Below are positions 27,845 through 36,763 of a stretch of 36,763 nucleotides of DNA, piece after piece (position 1 is the first letter of the stretch; every line of letters starts with the position of its first letter). The stretch spans positions 805,141-841,903 of the forward strand of contig BFEA01000595.1 of NCBI GenBank assembly GCA_003427395.1. The letters are read 5' to 3'. The DNA comes from Chara braunii. Taxonomy: Eukaryota > Streptophyta > Charophyceae > Charales > Characeae. Made by a program: the position numbers and the translations under genes. Below the pieces are notes generated by a model. The model worked only from the letters and a program-made list of their open reading frames with translations. It was not told where the DNA came from and did not search any database.

Positions 27845-30040
27845 GGCGTTATATAAAATAACGCCTATTAATCAGGGTGCTTGTCCGCTTGGGCTTGAGA
27901 AATAAGCCACTTCTGGTCAAAGCCACCATCAAAATCAAAGAAGGATTAGTCTCATCAGTCTTGCGTGGTGCGACCACGACATGCAAACATCATTTCACGA
28001 CTGAATCAAATCACAACCACGCATACAGCCTTATCCCATTACCAATCCCGCTTCCTTGCATCATTGAATCAGTCTCAATCTTAGGTCAAACCCGTCATCA
28101 GGTTTGGCCTAGCAGTCCAAATCTCAGTCCCGGCTTGCACATCTCAATATTATCGGAATCAGTCCCAATCTTAGACCGAACCCCTCGCCACGCCTGGCCT
28201 AGCGGTCCAAGTCTTAGTCCTGACCTGCACCTCTCGACATCATTGAATCAGTCTGTCTCAAGCTTGCAGTCAATCAGCACAACATAATCCTCATCAGCAT
28301 CCCAGTCTCAGTTCAACCACGGTTGGATATAGGACCAATCATCGAACTCAGGATCATCCTGGTCATCTTGACCAAAGGCTGCCTCATAAGGGGGAAACAT
28401 ACCAAACCCCTTTCTCTTTGTTTGCCGACTCTGTGCCGCTCGTTGTCAGGTTGTACCAAAACCCGTTGATTTCGTCTGGTTGTAGGGTACCTGCAAAACA
28501 AAGGTCAGATCATGCCCTTAAAGATGAGAAAAGGGCCTCCCTTAAAGACCCTTGCAAACACCCCTTCCTCATTCACCCTCAGAGTCTTACCCTTCGACCT
28601 TCTGAGAATGCCCCCGCTAACCCTGGTGGGTTGCCCTGTTGACCCAACCCAACAAGTAGAGCAAAGTCAGTCCCCCAGTCATGGCGGTCTGACGACCCTC
28701 TGAGCCCTTGCTCAGAACAACTCCTGGGGAGTCGCAAACCGTTCTCATGAGGTCCTCACTCCGATGAGTGCAGACCCATGGTCTGGAAGCTCATTAGTTG
28801 ACATCAGAGCTCCGTCTGCTTGCTTGACTTCGTGACTAATGTCCGACTCTTGCCTCGCGTGCAGGGAGCCAGCCAACACCCAACCAGACTGTACTGGTGA
28901 GTCAAAGCGAGTCCATAATTTTTTAGCTTTGCAACAATGGGCTAGGAGGCCATAATGGCCATGTTGCCAGCTGGGTTGTCGATACCTAGCTTGGCTCGAT
29001 GCCAAGGGAACATCCCTGGAGACACGACTCCCGAGGGATTTCCCTAATCAGAGTGGTGGTAGAAGTCAGCCAATTGTCGGATTTTGACTAGGAGAGGCTC
29101 AGGATGCCTCCCTCCTTTCTAGCCGACGGACTAGATCGCCACGTGGCGACCCAGGAACAGCTAACCACCCGAGGGTTCGAAGCTGTCAGCCACGGTATCT
29201 CGAATGCTCCGTCAACCCAGCTAGCCTCGGAATCTGTGAATCCTGCTTCATGGAATCATCTTTTGGTCAAGAGGCGCAGTCGAAACTCTTTGCCCCTTCA
29301 TGACGAAGGGGATGCCACTGTGGTTAGATTCTCGCCGGTGAACCGTTGCGAGAACCCGACGGAAGCAGCGGGAACACCCCTTCCATCAAGAAGAATGCAG
29401 CAAGTGATCCTCGCCCCGACCACAAAGGCCGAACAGATTACTCCATCGACTATGACATTTGACTGACTACCTATCCCTTCAGAGCTTGGTAGTGCCTAAC
29501 CGTGAAGGCCCATTTGGAGAGGAACCCCATCCCTGCGATGTCGAGTCTCTTGCCACTGGAACACTTCACTTGGTCAAACCACCCTCTTTCAGGGATAAAC
29601 CAATCAGCCCATGCCAGATGATGGTAGGCAATCCTCCTTACGCAATCGTACGAGAAGGTTGCCCCATCAATTGAGCGCCGACTTATGAGAGGAAGAAACC
29701 ATATTTTCACTTTATCCCACAACCATTTACGTCGTTCAACCAAAGGCAAAAACTGAAATCCCAAAATTTGGCTCCCAATCCCCCAAACATATATCCCTAG
29801 GACTCGACATGTGACAAGCTAGATACAATGCAAGGAATTAAATTTTTAAAAATTTAACTCAAAGTCACAACAAACCTGGGGCCAACCTAAGCCTGGTAGA
29901 CACATGAGTCTATTCTTGGGACCAGCTTGGTCTGGTAGACAACTTGAGTCTACCTCTGAGAGTCGAGCCATCATAGGTTGCTCGTATCCAGCTCTGGCTT
30001 CGAAATCATAGCATAATCATCCACAAGTACATAAAACCAA
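27845..30040. other. Transposon debris, no gene recognised
   Basis: A ~92-bp tandem pair lies at about 28063 and 28155 (GAATCAGTCYCAATCTTAG and GGCCTAGC-GTCCAA). Two longer frames, 29104-29466 on the plus strand and 29764-29471 on the minus strand, have ordinary composition but match nothing I know. From 29850 on, CAACCTGGG and GGTAGACAC-TGAGTCTA phrases are repeated twice. I expect this to be LTR and leader sequence of gypsy elements. Confidence 0.3.
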
Positions 30041-30044
30041 CTGT

Positions 30045-30430
30045 CAGTTGCAGCTGGCGACACACGGGCCGCTTCCCAGCACATAATCATCATCCATAGT
30101 TGGCGGCACACGGGCCACCTCCCAACACATAATCATCATCCATAGCTGGTGCACACTAGCCACGTCCCAGCACATAATCGTCATCCAGAGTTGGCGGCAC
30201 ATGGACCACGTCCTAGGGCATAATCACCATTCATAGCTGGAGGCACATGGGCCACATCCCAACACATAATCATCATCCATAGCTGGCGGCACACATGCCA
30301 CGTCCCAACACATAATCATCATCCATAGCTTGCGGCACACGGGCCATGTTTCAGTATATAAGCATCATGATCCCGAGCTTGGCGGCATATAGGCCACGTC
30401 CCAACCTATGCTGAGGGCACACGGGCCACA
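30045..30430. repeat. Satellite-like array, period about 46 bp, about eight copies
   Basis: ACATAATCATCATCCATAG recurs at 30081, 30126, 30172, 30219, 30263, 30309 and, degraded, at 30357. GGCGGCACACGGGCCAC lies between repeats. The array lies 150-500 bp beyond the integrase end of the minus-strand gypsy element, in its 3' non-coding region. Confidence 0.92.
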
Positions 30431-30585
30431 ACCCAACATGTCTAGGCCAAAGTTAGACGGCTCACTGGCCTCGCCAGAACATTCTGCCCAAACTCGGAGT
30501 CAAATCTGCATCTATGCGTATGAACTTTCAAAGTCGAAAGTCGGATACTATACCATGGGATTTCGTGTCATCCATCTCTGCCAGC

Positions 30586-31560
30586 TCATAATCCTTTGCC
30601 TTCCACTTCTATGATGATCCTGAATGGTCCCATCCACCTGACTTTCAATCTCTTGGTCCACGGTGTCTCGAGAGATGTATCATGGAAAAGTACAATATCT
30701 CCGACTTGAAGTCGTTCTTTCTTGGTGTACCTCTTGCTGTTCCACCGTGTCTCATCAGATAACCTGCTGCCTGACGTCCTCTTTGTGACCTCAATTACGG
30801 CTTCATCCACTTCCTTTGTCTGAGTCTCAACAACTCCTTCGTGGAGTATGACTCTCTCTGCATCGCATGGGTCCAGGTCTCGGTCAGGTTCTCAATGGGA
30901 GAAGTAGCATACCGACCATACCGGAGTGTAATAGGTGCATAACCCGTAGTCCGTGTGGCAGTCACATTGTCAGCATAGACGACCACTCTCAAGAAAGATG
31001 ATCAGTTCCTAGAGTCACCTTGGCACCACTTCGATATAGCACCCTTTAGTGTCATGTGACCTCTTTCAACTAGTGCGTTAGCCTAAGGATGATACCGTGT
31101 CACAAATCTGACTCTGACCCCAAGTCTAAACATAAGTTTTCTTACCATCTCGTTCTTGAGCTCTGATCCTTGATTAGCCACGAACTCACATATGAAGGGG
31201 TACCTTAGGTAGACTGCCTCGATCCAATCTTCCATTGCCTTTGCGGTTTTCTTACGGATGGCTTTTACTAACATAACCAGTCATATTATCTCTCATATTT
31301 AATACACATTTCATTCCATCCTTACAGATGATTTTTGCTTCAACATAACCAGTCATGTTATCTCTCTCATATTTAATACATATTTCATTTCATCCTTACC
31401 AGGTGGCATAGTAAGTAGATCAAGGTGAACAATACTACCTGGCTCAACAAGAACACTGGGTATAAGGGTTCAATCAATCTCATAGATGACCTTTTCTGAA
31501 AGGCTTCACATGACTTATAATATCTCATAACCATATCCCTTAGACCATGTCAGTGATATA
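30586..31560 (-). pseudogene. Gypsy integrase, broken, with a 72-bp internal duplication
   Basis: Minus-strand pieces: VHLDLLTMPPGKDE (core start), then frame 31274-31083 with EFVANQGSELKNEMV, where the second catalytic Asp is replaced by Asn (the usual motif is V-x-D-x-G-x-E). FVTRYHP and VERGHMTLKG follow, with the catalytic Glu. Frame 30992-30795 has ADNVTATRTTGYAP, and frame 30810-30586 has VRWMGPFRI. A 72-bp tandem duplication (24 codons) starting at 31270 and 31342 lies in the first part of the core. The enzyme would join cDNA to host DNA; this copy cannot. Confidence 0.85.
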
Positions 31561-31851
31561 GTCGGGATACTTCATCTTGTATAGCATCAACACCTCTATG
31601 ACCCCCTGCTATACCCTCATGTATCACAACGATCACCTCTAGTTGCCTTTCCTTACCACACACCACTCTCAGTAGCAACAACCCTTCCTAAGCATCCACG
31701 AAAAGGTGATCTCTACGTAGCCTAAATGTCCTTTTTTGTCCTCTCATGGTAGACCTCGTCCAACTAATTATTGCTCATTACCACACCGATCCTCTGATGT
31801 TCTCCGTCATATTCTTCTCTGAACTTTGTTCCATGTCATCCAACCCGTCTC

Positions 31852-32745
31852 CTATCTCAACCGGCGCCCAACCATCCTCGAACTCTCGGCCAGCTCATGA
31901 GTTGCAACAACGGCTTGTTCTACCATCCCATACCCCTCATCCTCTTGAGTCAAGAGATAGTGGGGGTAGGGATCTTCCTTTTCTTCCCAGCAATCTCCTC
32001 TGTTGGTTGTCATAGCTGAGGCCATATAACAACTGGGGGCAGGAGGTAACCCCCTATCGTCGTTTTCCATAAGATATTCGTCGACGAAGGGCGCCTCCTT
32101 AAGGGATTCCTCATCTATTGACCCCCATTCTACGCGGCTCAACCCGTCGGCCCGATCCTTGTTAGTAGGTATCTTCTCTAATACGAAATCATACGTTCAT
32201 ATATGAGCTATCCATCTGCTGACAGTAGCATCTACCTGCTGGTGCCTCTTTGCGGCTCCAATTACATAGTGCCTGAACACCCTGAGACAATGTAGAATTG
32301 CCAGGAGCTCCTTCCTGAGTTGAATATAGCCTCTCTCAACTGAAATAAGGGTGCGACTCTCGAACCTAAGTGGCCTCTCTTTACCATTCTCGTTGCGCTG
32401 CACAAGTACTCCCCCTAATGTTATAGGGCCACCATCAACTTCGATGATGAAGGGTCTCTCTTCTTCATCGTCGGAGTAGGGCACTCCTGGTACGACTCCC
32501 CCGTCCCTTAGCTTATCTTGAAGTTCTCGTGTCGCCGTCTCTCTTAGATCAGACCACTCTAGGTTAGCTCCTTGTTGCACCATTTCTCTAAGGGGCTCCG
32601 CTATCCTGGCAAACCCCGGGATGAAGATCCGCGAGAAGATACAGGCCGTTAGGAAGCTCCTCACTTCCTGGACCGTTTTGAGAGGCATGGACCAGTTCAG
32701 AATCTTGTCTACCTTCTTTGGAGCAGGGCTCCTTCTAGGAAGCAC
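31852..32745 (-). pseudogene. Gypsy RNase H and linker, broken
   Basis: Frame 32745-32197 carries the RT thumb end (VQEVRSFLTACIFSRIFIPGF), then the RNase H-like domain with EVDGGPITLGGVLVQ and ERGYIQLRKELLAILHCLR. RHQQVDATVSRW follows. Frame 32142-31852 continues with LSRVEWGSIDEE, the typical exit from RNase H (DxLSR). RNase H removes the RNA strand during reverse transcription. The DGGP in place of a DAS or DGS motif is seen in some gypsy lineages. Confidence 0.88.
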
Positions 32746-33212
32746 TTAAAACCCAAAATTGTCACCTCCCTTTGGAATAGCGGTGACTTCGGCCCACTGG
32801 CTGTCAGGTTGTACTTAGCCAACCTTTCCAGTACTTGGCCACTCCCTGCGCATGTTCCCATACAAACTGTCTTGACTCGACCATCCACTAAAGTCCCATC
32901 CTTTTCTTTCGGTCCTTTAACCGGATTGTCATCAATGTATGGGAACGGAACCTCTGGACATATGTCCTCCACAACTGCTACCCTATTCGTCCACCCTTGA
33001 GGCACCACATCGGAGCCTGCAATCAGGTGGTCGTGGCTGCAAACTGGCGGCCCAGCTGCAACCGACAGCCTTGGTTCAGGTGCAATTTTGAAAGGGCCAT
33101 CCCTAGCTGGGTCGGCCAGCTGGTAGGACAACCCATTTACGGGCTACAGCTCAGTGGAAAATCCCACGGGTGACCCGAACTAGGCCTCCTAATGTTATAT
33201 GACAATGTATAT

Positions 33213-33485
33213 ATGTTTTGCTGGCTTGTGATGGGGTGTGAACCGATAGTCTGTAGAGTTTTCCATCTGGTGTGGGTGAGTGATAGTCTACTTTGATTTT
33301 GGTCAAGGTAGATTATCATTTACAGTGTAATCAGTGAGGGGATTCTGCAAACTGTTGAGGGTTCAGCCTCCTGATGAGTCGGTGGAACTCCGACGAAACA
33401 GTTTGTCACAGCCCCTCGTTTGTTGTCCTCTTCTCTCTCTCTGCCTACGGTTTTACCGGGCAGTTCTGTTTGTGATGATATATAT
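33213..33485 (+). mobile_element. Retrozyme-type repeat (solo LTR-like) with complete hammerhead
   Basis: About 273 bp match the minus-strand unit at 23774-24212, starting ATGTTTTGCTGGCTTGTG and ending just after TTTGTGATGATATATA. The ribozyme is in the middle. In the other unit these same edges flank a 154-bp internal segment that is missing here. This is the expected difference between a solo LTR and the LTR-internal-LTR form of a retrozyme. AT-rich flanks (TATAT on both sides) hide any target duplication. Confidence 0.7.
33347..33406 (+). ncRNA. Type III hammerhead ribozyme, complete
   Basis: Stem III is CAAACTGT (33348-33355) with ACAGTTTG (33398-33405), extended by one G-T wobble. The cleavage triplet is GTT, cutting after 33356. 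Stem I is GAGG/CCTC (33357-33360 with 33367-33370, loop GTTCAG). The core CTGATGA is at 33371-33377. Stem II is GTCGG/CCGAC (33378-33382 with 33390-33394, loop TGGAACT), then GAAA (33395-33398). Every conserved core base is present. Stem III is the open stem, which defines type III, the form used by plant retrozymes. As RNA it should cut itself; loops I and II could make the usual tertiary contact. Confidence 0.88.
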
Positions 33486-34046
33486 GGCCATATATATTAT
33501 ACAATATAATATATTATATATGTGTTCCTCTATATCTGAGTAGTAAGTACCTCCGTAACTCTCAGTTTCTAATTTTCCAATACCCCTTGTCCCCTTCCTT
33601 GGTGGTGGCGCATTCACGCCCGTGTGAGAAAATAATCCAAGCCAAAAAGTGTTGCCTGAGGTGGGTTGGGTCTGAAAAAAAAGTCCAGGTCACTTTTCCA
33701 GTGCCCAAGGTGCCCTACGAGCCTGGACACACCATATCGGACTACAAATATGGTGATGCACATTCTCAAGTTCTTAGCAAGGCTGGAATCGGGTGGCGGG
33801 GGTCGGGCAACGGTGCAGCCTTTGCGAGGCTGGGCAAGCTTGGTTTCAGTTTTGAATCCCCGATTCCACTCGGGAGTGGGAGTAGGGAACAAGGTAGGGA
33901 GGGGTGAGGGGTCGCAGAGTGGCACGGAACAACGGAAGTGACCGTGGAACAGCATTGGGTGAATGTCGAGCGTCAAACTCCCATTGGCAGTTGGATACAT
34001 GGACTCGGCCCGGTGGGGAAGTGCGCACTGAAGTGACCTCTTCCTC

Positions 34047-34052
<6 letters not shown>

Positions 34053-34108
<56 letters not shown>
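34053..34108. repeat. (CA)n microsatellite
   Basis: About 27 CA dinucleotides with one CG interruption near 34081. Poly-Cys/Val frames over it are artefacts. Confidence 0.96.
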
Positions 34109-34109
<1 letters not shown>

Positions 34110-35159
34110 GGGGTTGGGTGTCAACAGCAACAGGTAAGGAAAAAAAGTACACACGATTGCTCTTCTTTGCATTACCATAGTAAAAAACAAAAAAATTATC
34201 CAGCGCAAGAACGTCGATGCCCTGCCATATTGATGCTCTGCCACGTGGCGGGGCATCGACGTGGCTGGAGCAGACTGTTTTGTTGTGCATGGCAAAGCCG
34301 TGTACTAAGCTATGCTTCTCATTAGTATCTGGCAAAGCCACATAGCAAGTCGTGGTTCTCCTTATCAACGTGGGTACAAGTGGGGTAAGGGTGGGCAAAA
34401 GTGGGGCATGGGTGCACGTGGCTGGCCATGGGTGGGCCTGGGTGGATGTTATTGTTGTGGCTGGGTTGGATGCGGTTGACCATTTTTTCGCGTTCCCAGT
34501 TGGGTCAGACGCAGGTGGAAATTTTTCAAAAACACAATACCCGGTTGGATGCAGTTTGAAATCTGTTTGAAGGCCAGATCCAGTTTGGATCTGGTTAGAG
34601 ATTTTTTTTCAAAGAAAATCTGGTCCGGATCTGGTTCGTAAAAAATGCAGTTTTGCGAGTTGTGCACCACACTTATTTGTACGAGGCCTCTACGATTATG
34701 CATGGCGGTCGTCGGTCCACTAGTAGGGTCTATGGATAACCGGTCATAGCCAGAGTATATGTCTATCAGGGAGTAGATGCTCCTTCTAGCAAACGACTCA
34801 GCCAACAGGTCCGCGTCGGGTAAGCTACCGGCATCGCGGACTGTTACTATTCAACTTCTGCAAATTTTGTATCCAGCGTAGGCCACCGCCTGACTTCCAA
34901 AAGCAAAGCTAATAATTGGCATAAGGGCCATCTGCTGGTTCTGTAATGAACCCAGTCTGATAGGTACTCAGAAGTCGTCAAACAACAGTAGTCTCATTGT
35001 CTGCATCATAGTCTCAAAATCGTGAAGTGGTATCTCAAACAGTATCTTATTACCATCAAAAGAAGAGAGTGGAGGGGGAATAGACAAAGGAGAGGAAGAG
35101 AGATCACAAAGTAATAAACCCTTCAGATCCCTCTCCTTCTCCGGGTTTCTACCCACTCC

Positions 35160-35390
35160 ACATCATCAATGATAATGAGTATATTCTTGATCACATACAA
35201 TAGTGCTACGTGGCACGTTATCTCCTGAAGACTCTGAAGACACACCAGATTTCCAGTGATGACATCAACCTCAGGTGAGTACCCGATTCCCTACAACCAC
35301 AGATCCCGATCTTCCTCCTCCTCGCAACCAGTCACCTCATGTAGACAGCGTGGACAATGCCACATCAACAATCGACAGAGGTGGCATTCG
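35160..35390. other. No gene seen
   Basis: This is non-coding sequence between the upstream end of the gypsy element and the 55-bp array. It probably belongs to the element's leader. Nothing specific is supported. Confidence 0.3.
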
Positions 35391-35725
35391 CTACATCATC
35401 AATGTAGACCAGTAGCAGCGCCACGTAAACCAGAGGCAGCGCCACGTCAGCATGCCATGTAGACTAGAGGCAGCGCCACATATACAAGAGGCAGCGCCAC
35501 GTCAGCATGCCATGTAGATCATAGGCAGCACCACATATACCAGAGGCAGCGCCACGTCAACATTCCACGTAGACCAGAGGCAGCGCCACATATACCAGAG
35601 GCAGCGCCACGTCAGCATCCCACGTAGACCATAGGCAGCGCCACATATACCAGAGGCAGCGCTACGTCAACATGCCACGTAGACCAGAGGCAGCGCCACG
35701 TATACCAGAGGCAGAGCCTGGCGCA
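35391..35725. repeat. 55-bp tandem repeat (21 + 34 bp subunits), six copies
   Basis: GCAGCGCCACG/A recurs at 35415, 35470, 35525, 35580, 35635 and 35690, exactly 55 bp apart. A second series sits about 20-21 bp after each. So each unit is a short 21-bp subunit (ACCAGAGGCAGCGCCACATAT) plus a 34-bp subunit with CGTCAGCATGCCACGTAG. Confidence 0.95.
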
Positions 35726-36380
35726 CTGAGAAAGCGCCAGCATGCTGCGTCCACCTCGTGTCGTCGCCCGCAGCGCCTGTGCACAACCAGCATGTAGCCA
35801 GCATCTAGCAAAAGTCGAGCCAACATCAAAGCAGCATAGCTAAATGCTTGACTCGCTTGAGGCCCACCTTAATTGCAGTCGTCGAGGTTGTCAGGCCTTG
35901 GGTGCCTTTCCCCCAGTCGTCGAGATTGACTCACATTTCAAGGCCCGGATTGTACAGTTGCAGACTTCTCCCTTGGACCTGATGCTGTTTGGGTACCTGC
36001 ATACAAACAAGTGTGTGTGCTTGACCTGCGGTCTGGGCTAGGTACCTTTGGACTTTGACTGTTGAGTGGACCGAGAGTTGACTAAGTCAACTGTCACACG
36101 CGCAGGCCTTGAATTCGTGTAGGGCCATTTTTGCCCTTGTTCGGCCTGGGCTGAGGGCCGCCTGGTAGGCCCTCTGAGACCCTCAGTTTCCACGAGACAT
36201 ATGGCATGGGTTATTACATTCCTGCCCACCTGATTTTCGAGTTCCATCACAGAAAATTCATTAATTGTCAGTTAACCCACGTTCATATGCAACAACAATA
36301 TCAGGAGCAGTGGGTAGGAGTTCTTTCCTACTAAACCATCTGGCTTCAGATGGGGGTTGGGACTTGAACTTTACCTTGTA
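35726..36380. other. No gene seen; one strong small hairpin
   Basis: AGTTGAC-TAA-GTCAACT at about 36074-36090 is a perfect 7-bp inverted repeat. Otherwise I find no coding frame or RNA gene. It is likely the 3' non-coding part of the third gypsy element. Confidence 0.35.
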
Positions 36381-36763
36381 CTACTTCTGAGGTCGTCCTC
36401 TACCACCTGTAGAAAAATAGCCATGTTCCAATATCCTTTCAACTTCAAAGCCTCCATTCATAGAGGGTGGAAATGGAGATGGTATGTGCGGGAAGTTAGC
36501 ACTTTCTACATAGGGTAGCAATTTAGACGCGTGAAAGACAGGGTATGTCCTAAGATGTGGAGGTACATCTATACGGTAGGAAGGGTTATCTTCTCCTCCA
36601 ACTACTTTGAGAACTTCCCAGGGCCCATAATAGACAGGTAGCAGTTTCCGAGACACGTTTTCTTCCAAGGAAAACTCTTTAGACTTAACCCAGACAAAGT
36701 CCCCTTCTTGGAATTGTGAAGGACGACGATGTTTATTAGCTTGTTCAATTATTTGCAACTGGG
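36381..36763 (-). CDS. Third Ty3/gypsy element: integrase C-terminal module and start of chromodomain, runs off the window
   Basis: A single open minus-strand frame covers 36758-36381. It has ANKHRRPSQFQEGDFVWVK (basic tail), YYGPWEVLKV (GPY/F-type module), SYRIDVPPHLRTYPVFHASKL (PVFH motif) and FEVERILEHG, the opening of a chromodomain, ending GRGRPQK before a stop. No frameshift is seen in this part. It is the best-preserved gypsy coding piece in the window. The chromodomain appears cut short: the VKWxGY and TWEP parts are not reached. The rest of pol would lie beyond 36763. Confidence 0.85.
   Translation of the reverse strand, partial: QLQIIEQANKHRRPSQFQEGDFVWVKSKEFSLEENVSRKLLPVYYGPWEVLKVVGGEDNPSYRIDVPPHLRTYPVFHASKLLPYVESANFPHIPSPFPPSMNGGFEVERILEHGYFSTGGRGRPQK

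Larger units (their letters stand above)
33002..34671. mobile_element. 1,654-bp insertion with 8-bp target duplication, class uncertain
   Basis: GCACCACA at 33002-33009 and 34664-34671 flanks the insert 33010-34663. Eight-bp duplications are typical of hAT DNA transposons, but the ends (TCGGAGCC... and ...GCGAGTTGT) are not good terminal inverted repeats and lack the usual CA-G start. Both ends carry repeated short words (CTGCAAACTGG, ACCAGATCC, AACTGCAT), as in hAT subterminal regions. There is no transposase. Inside are the retrozyme-type repeat (33213-33485) and a (CA)n tract. Confidence 0.7.
32709..34995 (-). pseudogene. Gypsy reverse transcriptase split by a nested insertion
   Basis: The first part, about 34995-34672 on the minus strand, contains RWIQNLQKLN, VTVRDAGSLPDADLLAE, RSIYSLIDIYSGYD (first catalytic Asp) and RGLVQIS. 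One stop and one frameshift lie within it. The second part resumes at 33009 with VVPQGWTN and contains PYIDD (the catalytic Asp pair) and LFQREVTILGFKC. Removing 33010-34663 and one GCACCACA copy joins RGLVQIS directly to VVPQGWTN in frame, so the insertion came after this reverse transcriptase had become resident. Confidence 0.9.
30586..35156 (-). mobile_element. Second Ty3/gypsy element, minus strand, decayed and with a nested insertion
   Basis: From high to low coordinates: reverse transcriptase start (about 34995-34672), a 1.65-kb insertion (33010-34663), the rest of the reverse transcriptase (33009-32709), RNase H (32745-32197), a linker (32142-31852) and integrase (about 31560-30586). 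This order (RT, RNase H, IN) is that of Ty3/gypsy. Frames change several times and stops are frequent. The upstream frame 35156-34968 may be the segment before the RT. LTRs are not identified with confidence. Sequence motifs differ from the chromovirus at 14138-15450, so it is a separate lineage. Confidence 0.88.

Noticed and set aside
28745-28790. Hammerhead-like CCGATGAGTG
   Set aside because: There is no GAAA at the right distance and no stem II.
29104-29764. Opposed frames of 120 and 97 residues
   Set aside because: The composition is ordinary, but there are no motifs, no splice context and no repeat elsewhere in the window, so there is not enough to call genes.
33614-34398. Frames with long Cys-Val or His-Thr runs
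   Set aside because: They are translations of the (CA)n microsatellite.

Overview
The window looks like repeat-rich nuclear DNA from a green-lineage eukaryote. A streptophyte alga such as a charophyte, or a land plant with a large genome, would fit. The reasons are an intron-split host gene fragment, chromodomain-bearing Ty3/gypsy elements (chromoviruses), an APE-type LINE, many satellites and microsatellites, and hammerhead-ribozyme repeats of the plant 'retrozyme' kind. The species assignment is inference only. The sequence is a draft: there are scattered N calls at 8818-9066 and a 455-bp N gap at 14305-14759.

Left part (1-4.6 kb): the end of an LTR, microsatellites and short tandem repeats, then two exons (2641-2799 and 3913-3957, + strand) of an importin-11-like nuclear transport receptor. 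They splice in phase. This is the only host gene I can support. From 4.6 to 10.4 kb lies a decayed LINE on the minus strand (ORF1 tail, endonuclease, reverse transcriptase, zinc-finger tail). A 1,455-bp solo LTR with a 5-bp target duplication splits its endonuclease.

Middle (10.5-20 kb): tandem repeats; a minus-strand LTR-retrotransposon gag piece with an in-frame 204-bp duplication; an LTR shared with the left edge of the window; and the integrase and chromodomain end of a chromovirus. That integrase stops abruptly near 15450. The next ~4 kb is unlike anything else here. It holds two diverged copies each of two GC-rich modules whose changes preserve base pairing (a candidate structured RNA, 15.5-17.5 kb), then a minus-strand block of unrecognised ORFs at 18070-19149.

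Right part (20-36.8 kb): LTR fragments, hairpin repeats, a block of four different satellites (24.3-26.0 kb), a hairpin satellite (26.3-26.8 kb), and a second gypsy element on the minus strand (30.6-35.2 kb). A 1.65-kb insertion with an 8-bp target duplication splits that element's reverse transcriptase. Inside the insertion is a retrozyme-type repeat with a complete type III hammerhead ribozyme (33347-33406). A related 425-bp unit lies in the opposite orientation at 23774-24212, bounded at both ends by the same piece of the ribozyme, as expected of a linearised circular monomer. A third, more distant hammerhead-like motif is at 21954-22010. A third gypsy element (integrase tail and chromodomain start) runs off the right edge. 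Apart from the importin exons, nearly everything is mobile DNA or its debris, with at least two nested insertions whose target duplications show the order of events.
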